This document shows positions 26,157 to 32,967 of a stretch of DNA of 56,330 nt, one piece after another. The DNA comes from Methanolinea sp. (GTDB lineage: Archaea; Halobacteriota; Methanomicrobia; Methanomicrobiales; Methanospirillaceae): positions 1 through 56,330 of the forward strand of contig JARYMB010000012.1 in the NCBI GenBank assembly GCA_029907345.1, written 5' to 3'. Position 1 is the stretch's first letter, and the number at the start of each line of letters is the position of its first letter. The position numbers and the translations under genes are program-made. A model generated the notes under the pieces. The model saw only the letters and a list, made by a program, of their open reading frames with translations, had not been told where the DNA came from and ran no database searches.

Positions 26157-26996
26157 ATGCAAAGACCTCTTTATGAACGGGTCACCGTCGTGGAAGGGGA
26201 CATCACGGAGCAGCACACCGATGCCATCGTCAATGCTGCAAACGAGAGCCTCCTTGGAGGCAGCGGGGTCGACGGGGCGATCCACAGGGCGGCAGGCCCC
26301 GGTCTCCTCAGGGAGTGCCGGCGGCTTGGGGGTTGCCAGACGGGGGATGCAAAGATCACGGCAGGATACAACCTGCCTGCCCGATTCGTCATCCACGCCG
26401 TCGGTCCCGTGTGGCAGGGGGGAACCCACGGTGAAGACGACCTGCTCGCGTCCTGCTACACACGGGCCCTCGGACTCGCGGAGGCAAACGGTATCAAAAC
26501 GATTGCCTTCCCTGCAATCAGCACGGGGGCTTACGGCTTTCCCCTCCCCCGGGCGGCTGTCATCGCGGTCCGGACCGTCCTTTCGTTCCTCTCCCGGTCG
26601 GACTCCATAGAGCAGGTTATTTTCGTATGCCACGGGAAACGGGCTTTCGACCTGTACGTGGACGCCATCCGTGAACTGGCCGGGGAGTATACCACGCCAG
26701 CGGGGCCGGGTGTCTATTTCTCCAAAAAGCGGGGAAACAGGCAGGAAGTCCTCCGGGAACAGGTCCGGGCCCAGCTTGGGACAATCGAAGAGGTCTGGGG
26801 AGTTCGGTTCGTCGATAAAGAGCACCTCGCAAGGATAATCATGGTGAGGTGCGGTGACAGGTGGGGGGCAGACAGTGTCACTGCCGGGCTCAACAGCTGG
26901 GTTGCGGTCCTCGGGAAGAGGGGAGACATCGAGGTCCCTCCCGGTGTCCTGGACCGCATTCTCGACGAAACCCTGCAGAGGTTTTCCCACCGGTAA
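26157..26996 (+). CDS. Macro-domain protein (ADP-ribose binding/hydrolase) with C-terminal extension
   Basis: A 279-residue protein. Residues about 5-175 are a macro domain of the MacroD kind: [19 protein letters not shown], the [14 protein letters not shown] loop, and the phosphate loop [12 protein letters not shown]. Such proteins bind or remove ADP-ribose from proteins, or hydrolyse O-acetyl-ADP-ribose. Residues about 190-279 form an extra basic region ([13 protein letters not shown], then [12 protein letters not shown]) that I do not recognise. The gene is divergent from the Mg2+ ATPase gene with starts only about 100 bp apart. Confidence 0.88.
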   Translation: MQRPLYERVTVVEGDITEQHTDAIVNAANESLLGGSGVDGAIHRAAGPGLLRECRRLGGCQTGDAKITAGYNLPARFVIHAVGPVWQGGTHGEDDLLASCYTRALGLAEANGIKTIAFPAISTGAYGFPLPRAAVIAVRTVLSFLSRSDSIEQVIFVCHGKRAFDLYVDAIRELAGEYTTPAGPGVYFSKKRGNRQEVLREQVRAQLGTIEEVWGVRFVDKEHLARIIMVRCGDRWGADSVTAGLNSWVAVLGKRGDIEVPPGVLDRILDETLQRFSHR

Positions 26997-27078
26997 AACC
27001 TTCGGGCCGGGGGACACGAGCACTGATGGCAACCCCTCCCTTTATCCCGTTGCATGCCGAAGGAAAGAGGGCAGACGG

Positions 27079-27642
27079 GTGATAAAGATGCCAAAGAACG
27101 CACATGCACGGTTCATCGTCCTCGGAGTCGTGGGTACCCGTCCCATGACCGGGAACGGGATCAGGAAATGGATCAAGGATTTCTTCTGCCCGGCCTGGAA
27201 AATCGGCCCCGGGACAGTCTCTTCCTCGCTCCGTACCCTCGAAGAAGAAGGACTGGTGAAAAAGGAGCACGCACCGGAAGAACGGGGACAGAAAAAGGAC
27301 ATGTATACCATCACCGGGAAGGGGAAGAAGGAAATGCAGCGGTGGTTGCAGTCACCCGAAGAAAATGATTCCGAGATCCTGCTCAAGTGTCTCTTTGGGT
27401 ATCACCTCCCGCCCGATGTCCTGAAAGAAAAGGTCCGTGCGTTCCGCAAGCGTCGCGAGGCCGCTATTGCCGAGATAGAGATGCGGGAAAACAGGATTGC
27501 GGCGCTGCCGGATACTGCCGTGGAAAAACCGTTTCTCCGGTCAGCTGCCCGGAACGAGATCATGACCTGCATCGCCCAGGTGGACTGGGCGCAGGAGACC
27601 CTCTCGCTGCTCGAGACAATCGACGTTCCGGGGAAATCGTAA
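27079..27642 (+). CDS. PadR-family transcriptional regulator
   Basis: A protein of 187 residues from GTG 27079, which has a GAGG about 8 nt upstream; ATG 27088 is the alternative. The N-terminal winged helix (LGVVGTRPMTGNGIRKWI, GPGTVSSSLRTLEEEGLV, then DMYTITGKGKKEM) and a C-terminal long helix with many Arg and Glu residues are the PadR layout. It should bind DNA as a dimer. It ends only 4 bp from the stop of the convergent HNH gene. The target is unknown; the macro-domain gene just upstream is the nearest same-strand candidate. Confidence 0.88.
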   Translation: MIKMPKNAHARFIVLGVVGTRPMTGNGIRKWIKDFFCPAWKIGPGTVSSSLRTLEEEGLVKKEHAPEERGQKKDMYTITGKGKKEMQRWLQSPEENDSEILLKCLFGYHLPPDVLKEKVRAFRKRREAAIAEIEMRENRIAALPDTAVEKPFLRSAARNEIMTCIAQVDWAQETLSLLETIDVPGKS

Positions 27643-27646
27643 ATAC

Positions 27647-28039
27647 CTAGACCCCGAACCGGAACCGGCAGGAACAGGCCTCCCGGTACGCCTCCTCGAT
27701 GTCGCTTTCCGGTGGCGTGTACCGGCGCGGCACGTAGGCAAGGATTGCACATATCTCCTTCTTTTTTCGGGCATCCCTCATCCGGACGAGCCATTCCTGG
27801 TCGGCAACAGGGAGGGAGGACTCGTGGATGTCCGCGTGACAACGGGCACACAGGACCAGGAGGTGCTCTTCGAGAACCGCGGGTTGCGGGGGGACACTCT
27901 GCTTACCGGGGGAGAAGGTATGTATCTCCAGGCCTTCCAGGGGCAGGGATATCCCGCACAGCTCGCAGCAGCACCCGGTTGCGAGCTTGACCTTCTTGGC
28001 CCTGATGGGATGGTCGATGAAGAAGCGGTGCGTTGACAT
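27647..28039 (-). CDS. HNH-type zinc protein (putative endonuclease)
   Basis: A protein of about 130 residues from ATG 28039; ATG 28060 is an alternative with no better Shine-Dalgarno site. The core has CELCG, LEIHTFSPG and LVLCARCHADIH, i.e. C-x2-C, a central His and C-x2-C-H-x3-H, as in HNH nucleases with a structural zinc. The central HH pair of classical enzymes is reduced to a single His, so activity is uncertain. No restriction or mobile-element partner is adjacent. Confidence 0.65.
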   Translation of the reverse strand: MSTHRFFIDHPIRAKKVKLATGCCCELCGISLPLEGLEIHTFSPGKQSVPPQPAVLEEHLLVLCARCHADIHESSLPVADQEWLVRMRDARKKKEICAILAYVPRRYTPPESDIEEAYREACSCRFRFGV

Positions 28040-28412
28040 GTGCCTCGTTCCGTCTCCCATTTCCACGAGGGGTGAGGTGGGCAATAAAGATGGCTCATGC
28101 CTGCACTTCCCACGCGATATCAAGATGCCCCGGTTCGAGAGAGCCGGGAGGACAGGAGATGGGTGTTCCGGCATGGTGAGTGCGCAGTCCCTGCCATGCA
28201 GAGTGCGCTCCCCGCGCTTCCCGCACGGGAGCTGGTATGATCCCCTTCCCGTGATCTCTTCCAAGACCTCTCTGATATCAAAAAGACAGGTTCAAAACGG
28301 ATAAAATGGCAGGCCATTCGGGATAGCGCGAGAGATGGGAACGATGCGCTCCTTTATCAGCTGGTGGGCTCAATGGTATACTACAGTTTTTCGGAACTGT
28401 TTGAGTAAAACC
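28040..28412. other. Spacer of 373 bp without a recognised gene
   Basis: This spacer lies between the divergent HNH and CxxC zinc-ribbon genes. The part near 28350-28400 holds weak TATA-like elements (CCTTTATCA, GGTATACTA) and the stem-loop at 28383-28400. The remainder shows no convincing reading frame, tRNA fold or repeat. Confidence 0.5.
28383..28400 (+). promoter_or_regulatory. Stem-loop upstream of CxxC zinc-ribbon gene
   Basis: ACAGTT (28383-28388) and AACTGT (28395-28400) form a perfect 6-bp stem around TTTCGG, 12 bases before the ATG at 28413. Confidence 0.4.
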
Positions 28413-28580
28413 ATGTATAGATCAAATTTTGGCGGACCGAGGAACTTCGGCCCCCGCGAGATGACAAAGGTAGTCTGTTCAGACTGTGGTAAAGAGTGCG
28501 AAGTACCGTTCAAGCCGACCGAGGGCAGGCCAGTCTACTGCAGGGAGTGCCTCCCGAACCACCGGCGGCCACGGCTCTAA
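28413..28580 (+). CDS. CxxC-x17-CxxC zinc-ribbon protein
   Basis: A 55-residue protein from ATG 28413. Residues 20-45 have the exact C-x2-C-x17-C-x2-C spacing (VCSDCGKEC... then YCRECLPNH) of a known family of tiny archaeal and bacterial zinc ribbons of unknown function. A short N-terminal tail rich in Gly, Asn and Phe and a basic C-terminus (RRPRL) suggest nucleic acid contact; this is inference. The frame is open 26 codons further upstream, but that part matches nothing and overlaps the promoter region. A T7 tract at 28586-28592 directly after the stop probably ends transcription. Confidence 0.8.
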   Translation: MYRSNFGGPRNFGPREMTKVVCSDCGKECEVPFKPTEGRPVYCRECLPNHRRPRL

Positions 28581-28585
28581 ACCCC

Positions 28586-28592
28586 ATTTTTT
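28586..28592 (+). terminator. T-tract terminator
   Basis: Seven consecutive T residues begin 6 bases after the stop codon of the CxxC zinc-ribbon gene, the usual archaeal termination signal. Confidence 0.55.
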
Positions 28593-28765
28593 TCGTTGAT
28601 TCGTCTTTCATCATATCCACGCGTTTCTTCCCGGCACATTCGTCCCGGCGCACGCCCTGCCCTCTTTCCGGGAACGCAAAAAGGGTAAATGGTGTTCCTG
28701 GTCCTCAATGCCCTCAACGTGCAGGAATGCGTGATGATGCAAGGTCTCATAACCCCGTACGTCCC

Positions 28766-28776
28766 ATATACTATAC
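28766..28776 (+). promoter_or_regulatory. TATA box for 64-residue zinc-ribbon gene
   Basis: CATATACTATA. A start about 25 bases downstream would give a leader of roughly 120 bases containing the stem-loop at 28845. Confidence 0.4.
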
Positions 28777-28844
28777 GTTCCTCGTTTGAAATGCGGTTTC
28801 ACCCGTCTCTTTCTTCGCGTGCCTGGGACCCATCCTGAGGAATA

Positions 28845-28868
28845 CCCGCAGGTTCGCTCTCCTGCGGG
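28845..28868 (+). promoter_or_regulatory. Leader stem-loop
   Basis: CCCGCAGG (28845-28852) and CCTGCGGG (28861-28868) form a perfect 8-bp stem with an eight-base loop, 50 bases before the start codon of the small zinc-ribbon gene. Confidence 0.5.
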
Positions 28869-28918
28869 GACAGACTGAAGAATACGCAAGTGGTCAGGGA
28901 TTTTTCCCGGAGGAAAAT

Positions 28919-29113
28919 ATGGCAAAGAGTTCAGTCAGAGAGACCGTCATTGGGACACGGTCCGGATATGTCATCCGCTTCACGTGCCCCAGCTGTTCCA
29001 AGGAAAATTCGATCGTCTTCAACATGCCCAAGGCCTTTTACAAGGAATCGCGGGACGGGAGGTGCTCCCGGTGCAAGAAGCTCTTCACGGTGCTCACACC
29101 GGGACAGGGATAA
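28919..29113 (+). CDS. Small zinc-ribbon protein of 64 residues
   Basis: A basic 64-residue protein with the pattern FTCPSCSKEN near residue 23 and GRCSRCKKLFTV near residue 48, two Cys pairs that should bind one zinc. The size and the K/R-rich surface suggest a nucleic-acid or ribosome-associated ribbon, but I do not recognise the family. A good GGAGGA site lies upstream of the ATG. TTTTCTTTTTT at 29144-29154 is the likely terminator. Confidence 0.75.
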   Translation: MAKSSVRETVIGTRSGYVIRFTCPSCSKENSIVFNMPKAFYKESRDGRCSRCKKLFTVLTPGQG

Positions 29114-29143
29114 GGGTCCCCCGTTTCTCCGGGATTCGTTAAA

Positions 29144-29154
29144 TTTTCTTTTTT
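29144..29154 (+). terminator. T-rich terminator
   Basis: TTTTCTTTTTT lies about 30 bases after the stop of the small zinc-ribbon gene. Confidence 0.5.
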
Positions 29155-29160
29155 GCCATT

Positions 29161-29646
29161 TTAGGATCCCTCCGCAGCATCCATGATCATCCTGGCCAGC
29201 GCAGCAACCTTCTCTTCGTCCTCTGTATCTTTCTTTGCAAAGACCATCTCCCCGATAACCCTGGTTCCCTTCCCGGCAAGTGCCTCCCTGATCCTGGGGA
29301 TTGTCTCACCGGGTGAGCCCCCGCATGTGGCAAAGACAATTGCTTTTTTCCCTTCGGCGCCTCTCAGGGCAGCAATTGCTGCATTTGCAGCGGGAGTTGC
29401 CCGGAATGCCCATACCGGGGTCCCGATGACGATAAGGTCGTAGCCCGAAACATCGATGACCTCCGGGTCGATGGGATCGCATTCCCCGTTCCGGGCCCTC
29501 ATGCACCCCAGCGTATACGCGGTCAGGGTATTGTATCTCTGGCGTGGTACGACCTCGACCACATCTCCCCCGCAGTCCGCCTGCACCTTTTTTACAAGTT
29601 TTCTCGTGATACCCGAGTAAGAATGGTAAATGAAACATATTTTCAT
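29161..29646 (-). CDS. Flavodoxin-family protein
   Basis: A 161-residue protein. The FMN phosphate loop SYSGITRK near the N-terminus, the second loop GTPVWAFRATPAANAAI, and FATCGGSPG near residue 115 are classical flavodoxin features. Family members carry single electrons between redox enzymes in the cytoplasm, or reduce quinones. A GGAG site precedes the ATG. TTATAA at 29704-29709, about 60 bp upstream, is the likely TATA box. Confidence 0.9.
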   Translation of the reverse strand: MKICFIYHSYSGITRKLVKKVQADCGGDVVEVVPRQRYNTLTAYTLGCMRARNGECDPIDPEVIDVSGYDLIVIGTPVWAFRATPAANAAIAALRGAEGKKAIVFATCGGSPGETIPRIREALAGKGTRVIGEMVFAKKDTEDEEKVAALARMIMDAAEGS

Positions 29647-29703
29647 GGTATCTCTCCTTTCAAGGAACTGCTGAATTATTGAGCTGCACCGTGATTTATG
29701 AGG

Positions 29704-29850
29704 TTATAAGTCTCTTTCTCCAAATCCTTTTCCAACCCTTACCAAAGAATACTCATCGCCATCTGCTGGCCTGATGCCATCTTGATAACCGGGATCCGGT
29801 ATTCCCTTGCAACCTTTTGCTATACGCTCGAGCTCTTCAGGTGAAACCAT
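29704..29850 (-). CDS. Possible 48-residue small protein or gene remnant
   Basis: An ATG-started frame of 48 codons between the cupin and flavodoxin genes (starts MVSPEELERIAKGCKG, ends GFGERDL). Codon choice and charge pattern look protein-like, but no Shine-Dalgarno site precedes the ATG, and its stop coincides with the probable TATA box of the flavodoxin gene. It could be a real small protein at the end of the cupin operon, a remnant, or chance. I recognise no family. Confidence 0.25.
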   Translation of the reverse strand: MVSPEELERIAKGCKGIPDPGYQDGIRPADGDEYSLVRVGKGFGERDL

Positions 29851-29893
29851 ACCCGGGGGATCCGCGGAACGATTGCGGATGATTTGTCATCCT

Positions 29894-30241
29894 TCACTCA
29901 TCCTCGGATCCCCGGATCATCGTCAGGGCCATCTTGAAACGCGTCGTTGCAGAAAGGGCGTGGGGCACGTTTGCAGGAAAGATGATGGTATGGCCCTCCT
30001 TCATGGCATGGGTCTCGCCACCGACCCAGACTTCCGCCTCCCCGTCAAGGATGGTAACCACGGCATCGTAGGGTGCCGTATGCTCCGAGAGTCCCTCGTC
30101 CTTGTCAAAGGAAAAGACGGTGATGCTCCCGGCCTTGTTGTTGATGATCATCCTGCTCGCAACCGTCCCCGGCTGATACTCGACAAGGTCCTTTAAGGCA
30201 AACACCTGCCCCCGGAGGTCTTTCCTGCTCTCTCTTGCCAT
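29894..30241 (-). CDS. Cupin-domain protein
   Basis: A 115-residue single cupin barrel: GSITVFSFDKDEGLSEHTAPYDAV followed by EAEVWVGGETHAMKEGHTIIFPANVPHAL, the two cupin motifs, with His residues that could bind a metal. The ATG at 30241 has a GGTGA site 9 nt upstream, and the gene begins 8 bp beyond the stop of the membrane iron-sulfur gene, so they are co-transcribed. Small cupins of this kind are often annotated as regulators or redox accessories; the role is not known. Confidence 0.85.
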   Translation of the reverse strand: MARESRKDLRGQVFALKDLVEYQPGTVASRMIINNKAGSITVFSFDKDEGLSEHTAPYDAVVTILDGEAEVWVGGETHAMKEGHTIIFPANVPHALSATTRFKMALTMIRGSEDE

Positions 30242-30249
30242 TGATTCAA

Positions 30250-31122
30250 TCACCTCTCCGTACCTTCCTGTCTTGTCTTTCCCCCATATACCAGTGCGCC
30301 TTCGACAGGGCACGCATCCATGCACCGCCTGCAGAGATAACACTCGCCCTTTGTGTCCTCCCGTCCTGCCTCGCTCGTCGGGCAGGCATTCTCGCACTTC
30401 CCGCACTCGATGCAGGCATCGGTCCGGCGGATCTTCCAGCGGGCGGGTGTTGCAAAGACCTGGAAGATGGCGCCGAGGGGACAGATGAAGCGGCAAAACG
30501 GGCGGTAGAGAAAGAGCGAGATGATGAGCAGGACCGAAAAAACGAGGAACCCGGCGGATACGGTGAGAGTAAAGAACTGCCTAATCCCCAGGTAATGGAG
30601 GATGGAAATGGAATAGACAAGCCCGGCACCGAGGATGAGCAGGAATACAGCTGCCCTGACAATCACGGGAAGAACCTTCCAGGGGGGCCGGACTTTTGGT
30701 ACCGGCACCAGGTACGCGACCTCCTGGACAGCCCCGATGGGGCAGAGGTAACCACAGAAGTGTCTCCCGAAGAGAAACGTCAGCACGAAAAAGAGAACCA
30801 TCCCGAAGGCTGCCCCCAGGAGAGTGGCACCCACCCGCGAGTCTGCACTCGCGACCAGTTCCCCGAACATGTAGGGGAGCATGGGAGAAAATATCAAAAA
30901 ACCAAGGAGGATGGTCACAAGGAGCAATGCATACTTCACAGTCCTGGAAAACCTTCCCGATCGCCAGAGGAAGGCACCGACGATCACGAAGAGAATTCCG
31001 TAGGCAATTCCCACCAGCTGAATGGTGTTGGGACCTGGTCCCGGCATGTTTTCACCCGGTATGTCAATCTCTCCGGCACCCTCATCAATGTGGTGGTAGA
31101 CCGGAATCCGGCCCGTATGCAT
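30250..31122 (-). CDS. Membrane 2x[4Fe-4S] ferredoxin-type protein (NapH-like)
   Basis: A 290-residue protein from ATG 31122, which follows GGGGAGATGA. Five or six membrane segments carry two FCxxxCPxGA-type motifs (FCGYLCPIGA, FCRFICPLGA) as in NapH and RdxA. The C-terminus has two [4Fe-4S] cluster sites (CIECGKCENACP, CYLCRRCMDACP). Such proteins move electrons between the membrane and cytoplasmic or external partners. It lacks any obvious nitrate-reductase context; the neighbours are two cupins and a flavodoxin, which suggests a small redox unit. It is divergent from the second cupin gene at 31205. Confidence 0.88.
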   Translation of the reverse strand: MHTGRIPVYHHIDEGAGEIDIPGENMPGPGPNTIQLVGIAYGILFVIVGAFLWRSGRFSRTVKYALLLVTILLGFLIFSPMLPYMFGELVASADSRVGATLLGAAFGMVLFFVLTFLFGRHFCGYLCPIGAVQEVAYLVPVPKVRPPWKVLPVIVRAAVFLLILGAGLVYSISILHYLGIRQFFTLTVSAGFLVFSVLLIISLFLYRPFCRFICPLGAIFQVFATPARWKIRRTDACIECGKCENACPTSEAGREDTKGECYLCRRCMDACPVEGALVYGGKTRQEGTER

Positions 31123-31160
31123 CAGTTCATCTCCCCGGTGAACGCGTGCAGGCCCGCAAA

Positions 31161-31169
31161 CTTTATAAG
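31161..31169 (+). promoter_or_regulatory. TATA box for cupin gene
   Basis: CTTTATAAG in the 82-bp divergent region. A start about 25 bases on gives a short leader that contains GGGAGGAG just before the ATG at 31205. Confidence 0.5.
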
Positions 31170-31204
31170 ACGGGGTGTTTACTCCTAACAAGGGAGGAGC
31201 CCTC

Positions 31205-31543
31205 ATGAAAATAACAAGGTTAAGCGACGTCACGCCGCAGCCCAACCCCCACCACGTTGACGCACGAAAAGTGTATGACACAGAGCACGCGGTCGCAGTA
31301 ATCATCACGCTCCAGCCGGGAGAAGCCCTCAAGCGGCACATCACGCCCGTTGATGTGTTCTTCTACGTCCTGCAGGGGGAGGGGACTGTCGAAATCGGGG
31401 ATGAGAGGGAGACCGTCGGAGAAGGGACTGTCGTGGAGAGCCCGGCAAGGATTCCCCACCAATGGATCAACGAGAGCAACGCGGTCTTCCGTGTCCTCGT
31501 AGTGAAAGTTCCACGGCCCACCGAAGAGACGAAGCTCTTATGA
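31205..31543 (+). CDS. Cupin-domain protein
   Basis: A 112-residue cupin with motif 1 PGEALKRHITPVDVFFYVLQGEG and motif 2 GTVVESPARIPHQWINES. The strong GGGAGGAG site fixes the start at 31205. It is divergent from the membrane iron-sulfur gene, which itself is followed by another cupin gene, so cupins lie on both sides of it. The two cupins are not close paralogues. Ligand or metal is unknown. Confidence 0.88.
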   Translation: MKITRLSDVTPQPNPHHVDARKVYDTEHAVAVIITLQPGEALKRHITPVDVFFYVLQGEGTVEIGDERETVGEGTVVESPARIPHQWINESNAVFRVLVVKVPRPTEETKLL

Positions 31544-31679
31544 AACAGGGGCCAATCACATGCCCGGCCCGTGAAATGACAAGGTCGCTATTCCCGCTGG
31601 TGTGAGGGGAGGGGCAGGACGTTTTTCTTTTGGTGAGGAATCCCTCGCAATAATCTGATAAAAATGGGCGGGAATTTTC

Positions 31680-32873
31680 CTAAATCTGCTGGACCGGCCC
31701 GCAGTTCTCGTCTTTGAAGAACCAGTTCCGGTAAATTATCGGTGTAATTAACGTTGTCAGCAGGCTCATCACGATGATTGCCACGAAGACCGCCTGCCCG
31801 ATATACCCCTGTTCAAGGCCGATAAGGGCGACGATCATCGCCACCTCCCCGCGGGGAGCCATGCCAAACCCGATGATGAGGGAATCTTTCCTGCATGTGC
31901 CGGCGATCCGGGCAGGGATCGCACACCCGACGACCTTCGTCGCGATGGCCACGATGGTGAGGACGACAAGGAAAGGCAGAATATCAGGCGTCAGGGTCTT
32001 GAAGTCGGCAACGACTCCGAGGGAGACGAAAAATATCGCGGCGAAGATGATCTTGAGGAACTCTGCACCCTCCTTGACATCGAGACTCTTGCGCAGAGTC
32101 AGTCTCTCGAAAGATATCCCGGCGATGAACGCACCGACGATGGCGGAAAGTCCGACGATCTCTGCGATCATGGCATAGAGGAAGGCAAACGTCATCGCGA
32201 AGATGAAGATGAATTCAGGGTACCTGGCCACGAACGGGGTATTGTCCAGCCTGACAAGGAACCTGCTCACGATAAATATCCCGACAGCCCCTGCCACGAG
32301 GAGGAAGACTACAACCTTGAGGAGGATGAAGAAGATAACGGACGGGTGGAATGCTCCCGCCACCACGTCGCCCGTGATCGCAAGGGCAATCAGGCTGAGA
32401 ACGTCATCGATGACCGCCGCCCCGATGATCGCCCGTGCGGCATCGGTCTGGAGCTTGTTCATCTCCTGGAGGACGTTTGCGGTAATCGCGATACTCGTGG
32501 CGGTCAGTGCAGTCCCCACGAAGAGTGCCGTTTGAAATTCCATCCCCGCCCATAACGCGGTTGCATACCCTCCCAGCCATGGGATGATGACACCTACCAG
32601 TGCGATGAAGGCATAGGCAGGCCGGACGATGTCCTTGAGCTTGAACTCAAACCCGATGACGAAGAGGAGGACGACGGCCCCGAGGTGGGCAAGACCCCTG
32701 ACGAACTCGTTGTACGTGACGAGACCAAGAACGCTCGGCCCGATCAGGAGCCCGACCAGGATGATCCCCACCACCGCGGACTGGTTGATACGCGATGCCA
32801 GGAGGTACCCCCCCAGTGCCGCAAACAGGAGGAGGCTCACCTGGAACTCGGGCGTTGCAACGATCCCTTCCAT
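31680..32873 (-). CDS. Na+/H+ antiporter, CPA2 family (NapA-like)
   Basis: A 397-residue membrane protein with about twelve hydrophobic segments. The paired aspartates in AAVIDDVLSLIAL are the ion-binding DD of NapA-type antiporters, and MAPRGEVAMIVALIGLEQG matches the conserved penultimate-region motif. There is no cytoplasmic regulatory domain. The start is taken at ATG 32873; a longer frame upstream has no family counterpart. It lies directly downstream of the Kef-type gene in the same direction (94-bp gap), so both may be transcribed together. Confidence 0.88.
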   Translation of the reverse strand: MEGIVATPEFQVSLLLFAALGGYLLASRINQSAVVGIILVGLLIGPSVLGLVTYNEFVRGLAHLGAVVLLFVIGFEFKLKDIVRPAYAFIALVGVIIPWLGGYATALWAGMEFQTALFVGTALTATSIAITANVLQEMNKLQTDAARAIIGAAVIDDVLSLIALAITGDVVAGAFHPSVIFFILLKVVVFLLVAGAVGIFIVSRFLVRLDNTPFVARYPEFIFIFAMTFAFLYAMIAEIVGLSAIVGAFIAGISFERLTLRKSLDVKEGAEFLKIIFAAIFFVSLGVVADFKTLTPDILPFLVVLTIVAIATKVVGCAIPARIAGTCRKDSLIIGFGMAPRGEVAMIVALIGLEQGYIGQAVFVAIIVMSLLTTLITPIIYRNWFFKDENCGPVQQI

Positions 32874-32967
32874 CCCTATCAGGTAAGTGTTCTTCCGGGA
32901 AAAACACTTCCCGCAGGGGTAGCGGAGGTGAGAGACAGGGGCGGCCTGCGTATATCCCCAATCGGTC

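Larger units (their letters stand above)
28581..28918. other. Spacer of 338 bp with promoter and leader of the next gene
   Basis: It holds the T-tract terminator, about 170 bp with no recognisable content, a TATA box at 28766-28776 and a long leader with a strong stem-loop at 28845-28868. No coding frame is convincing. Confidence 0.5.

Noticed and set aside
24134-26176. A 680-codon open frame on the plus strand
   Set aside because: It is antisense to the Mg2+ ATPase gene, whose motifs are complete, and the translation is a run of charged residues with no fold.
28335-28412. Possible tRNA-like sequence or N-terminal extension of the CxxC gene
   Set aside because: No cloverleaf can be drawn. 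The extra 26 residues do not resemble the family and overlap the promoter region.
28729-28846. Possible C/D box RNA (GTGATGA and a later CTGA)
   Set aside because: The two boxes are over 100 bases apart, with no terminal stem and no C'/D' pair, so the match is likely chance.
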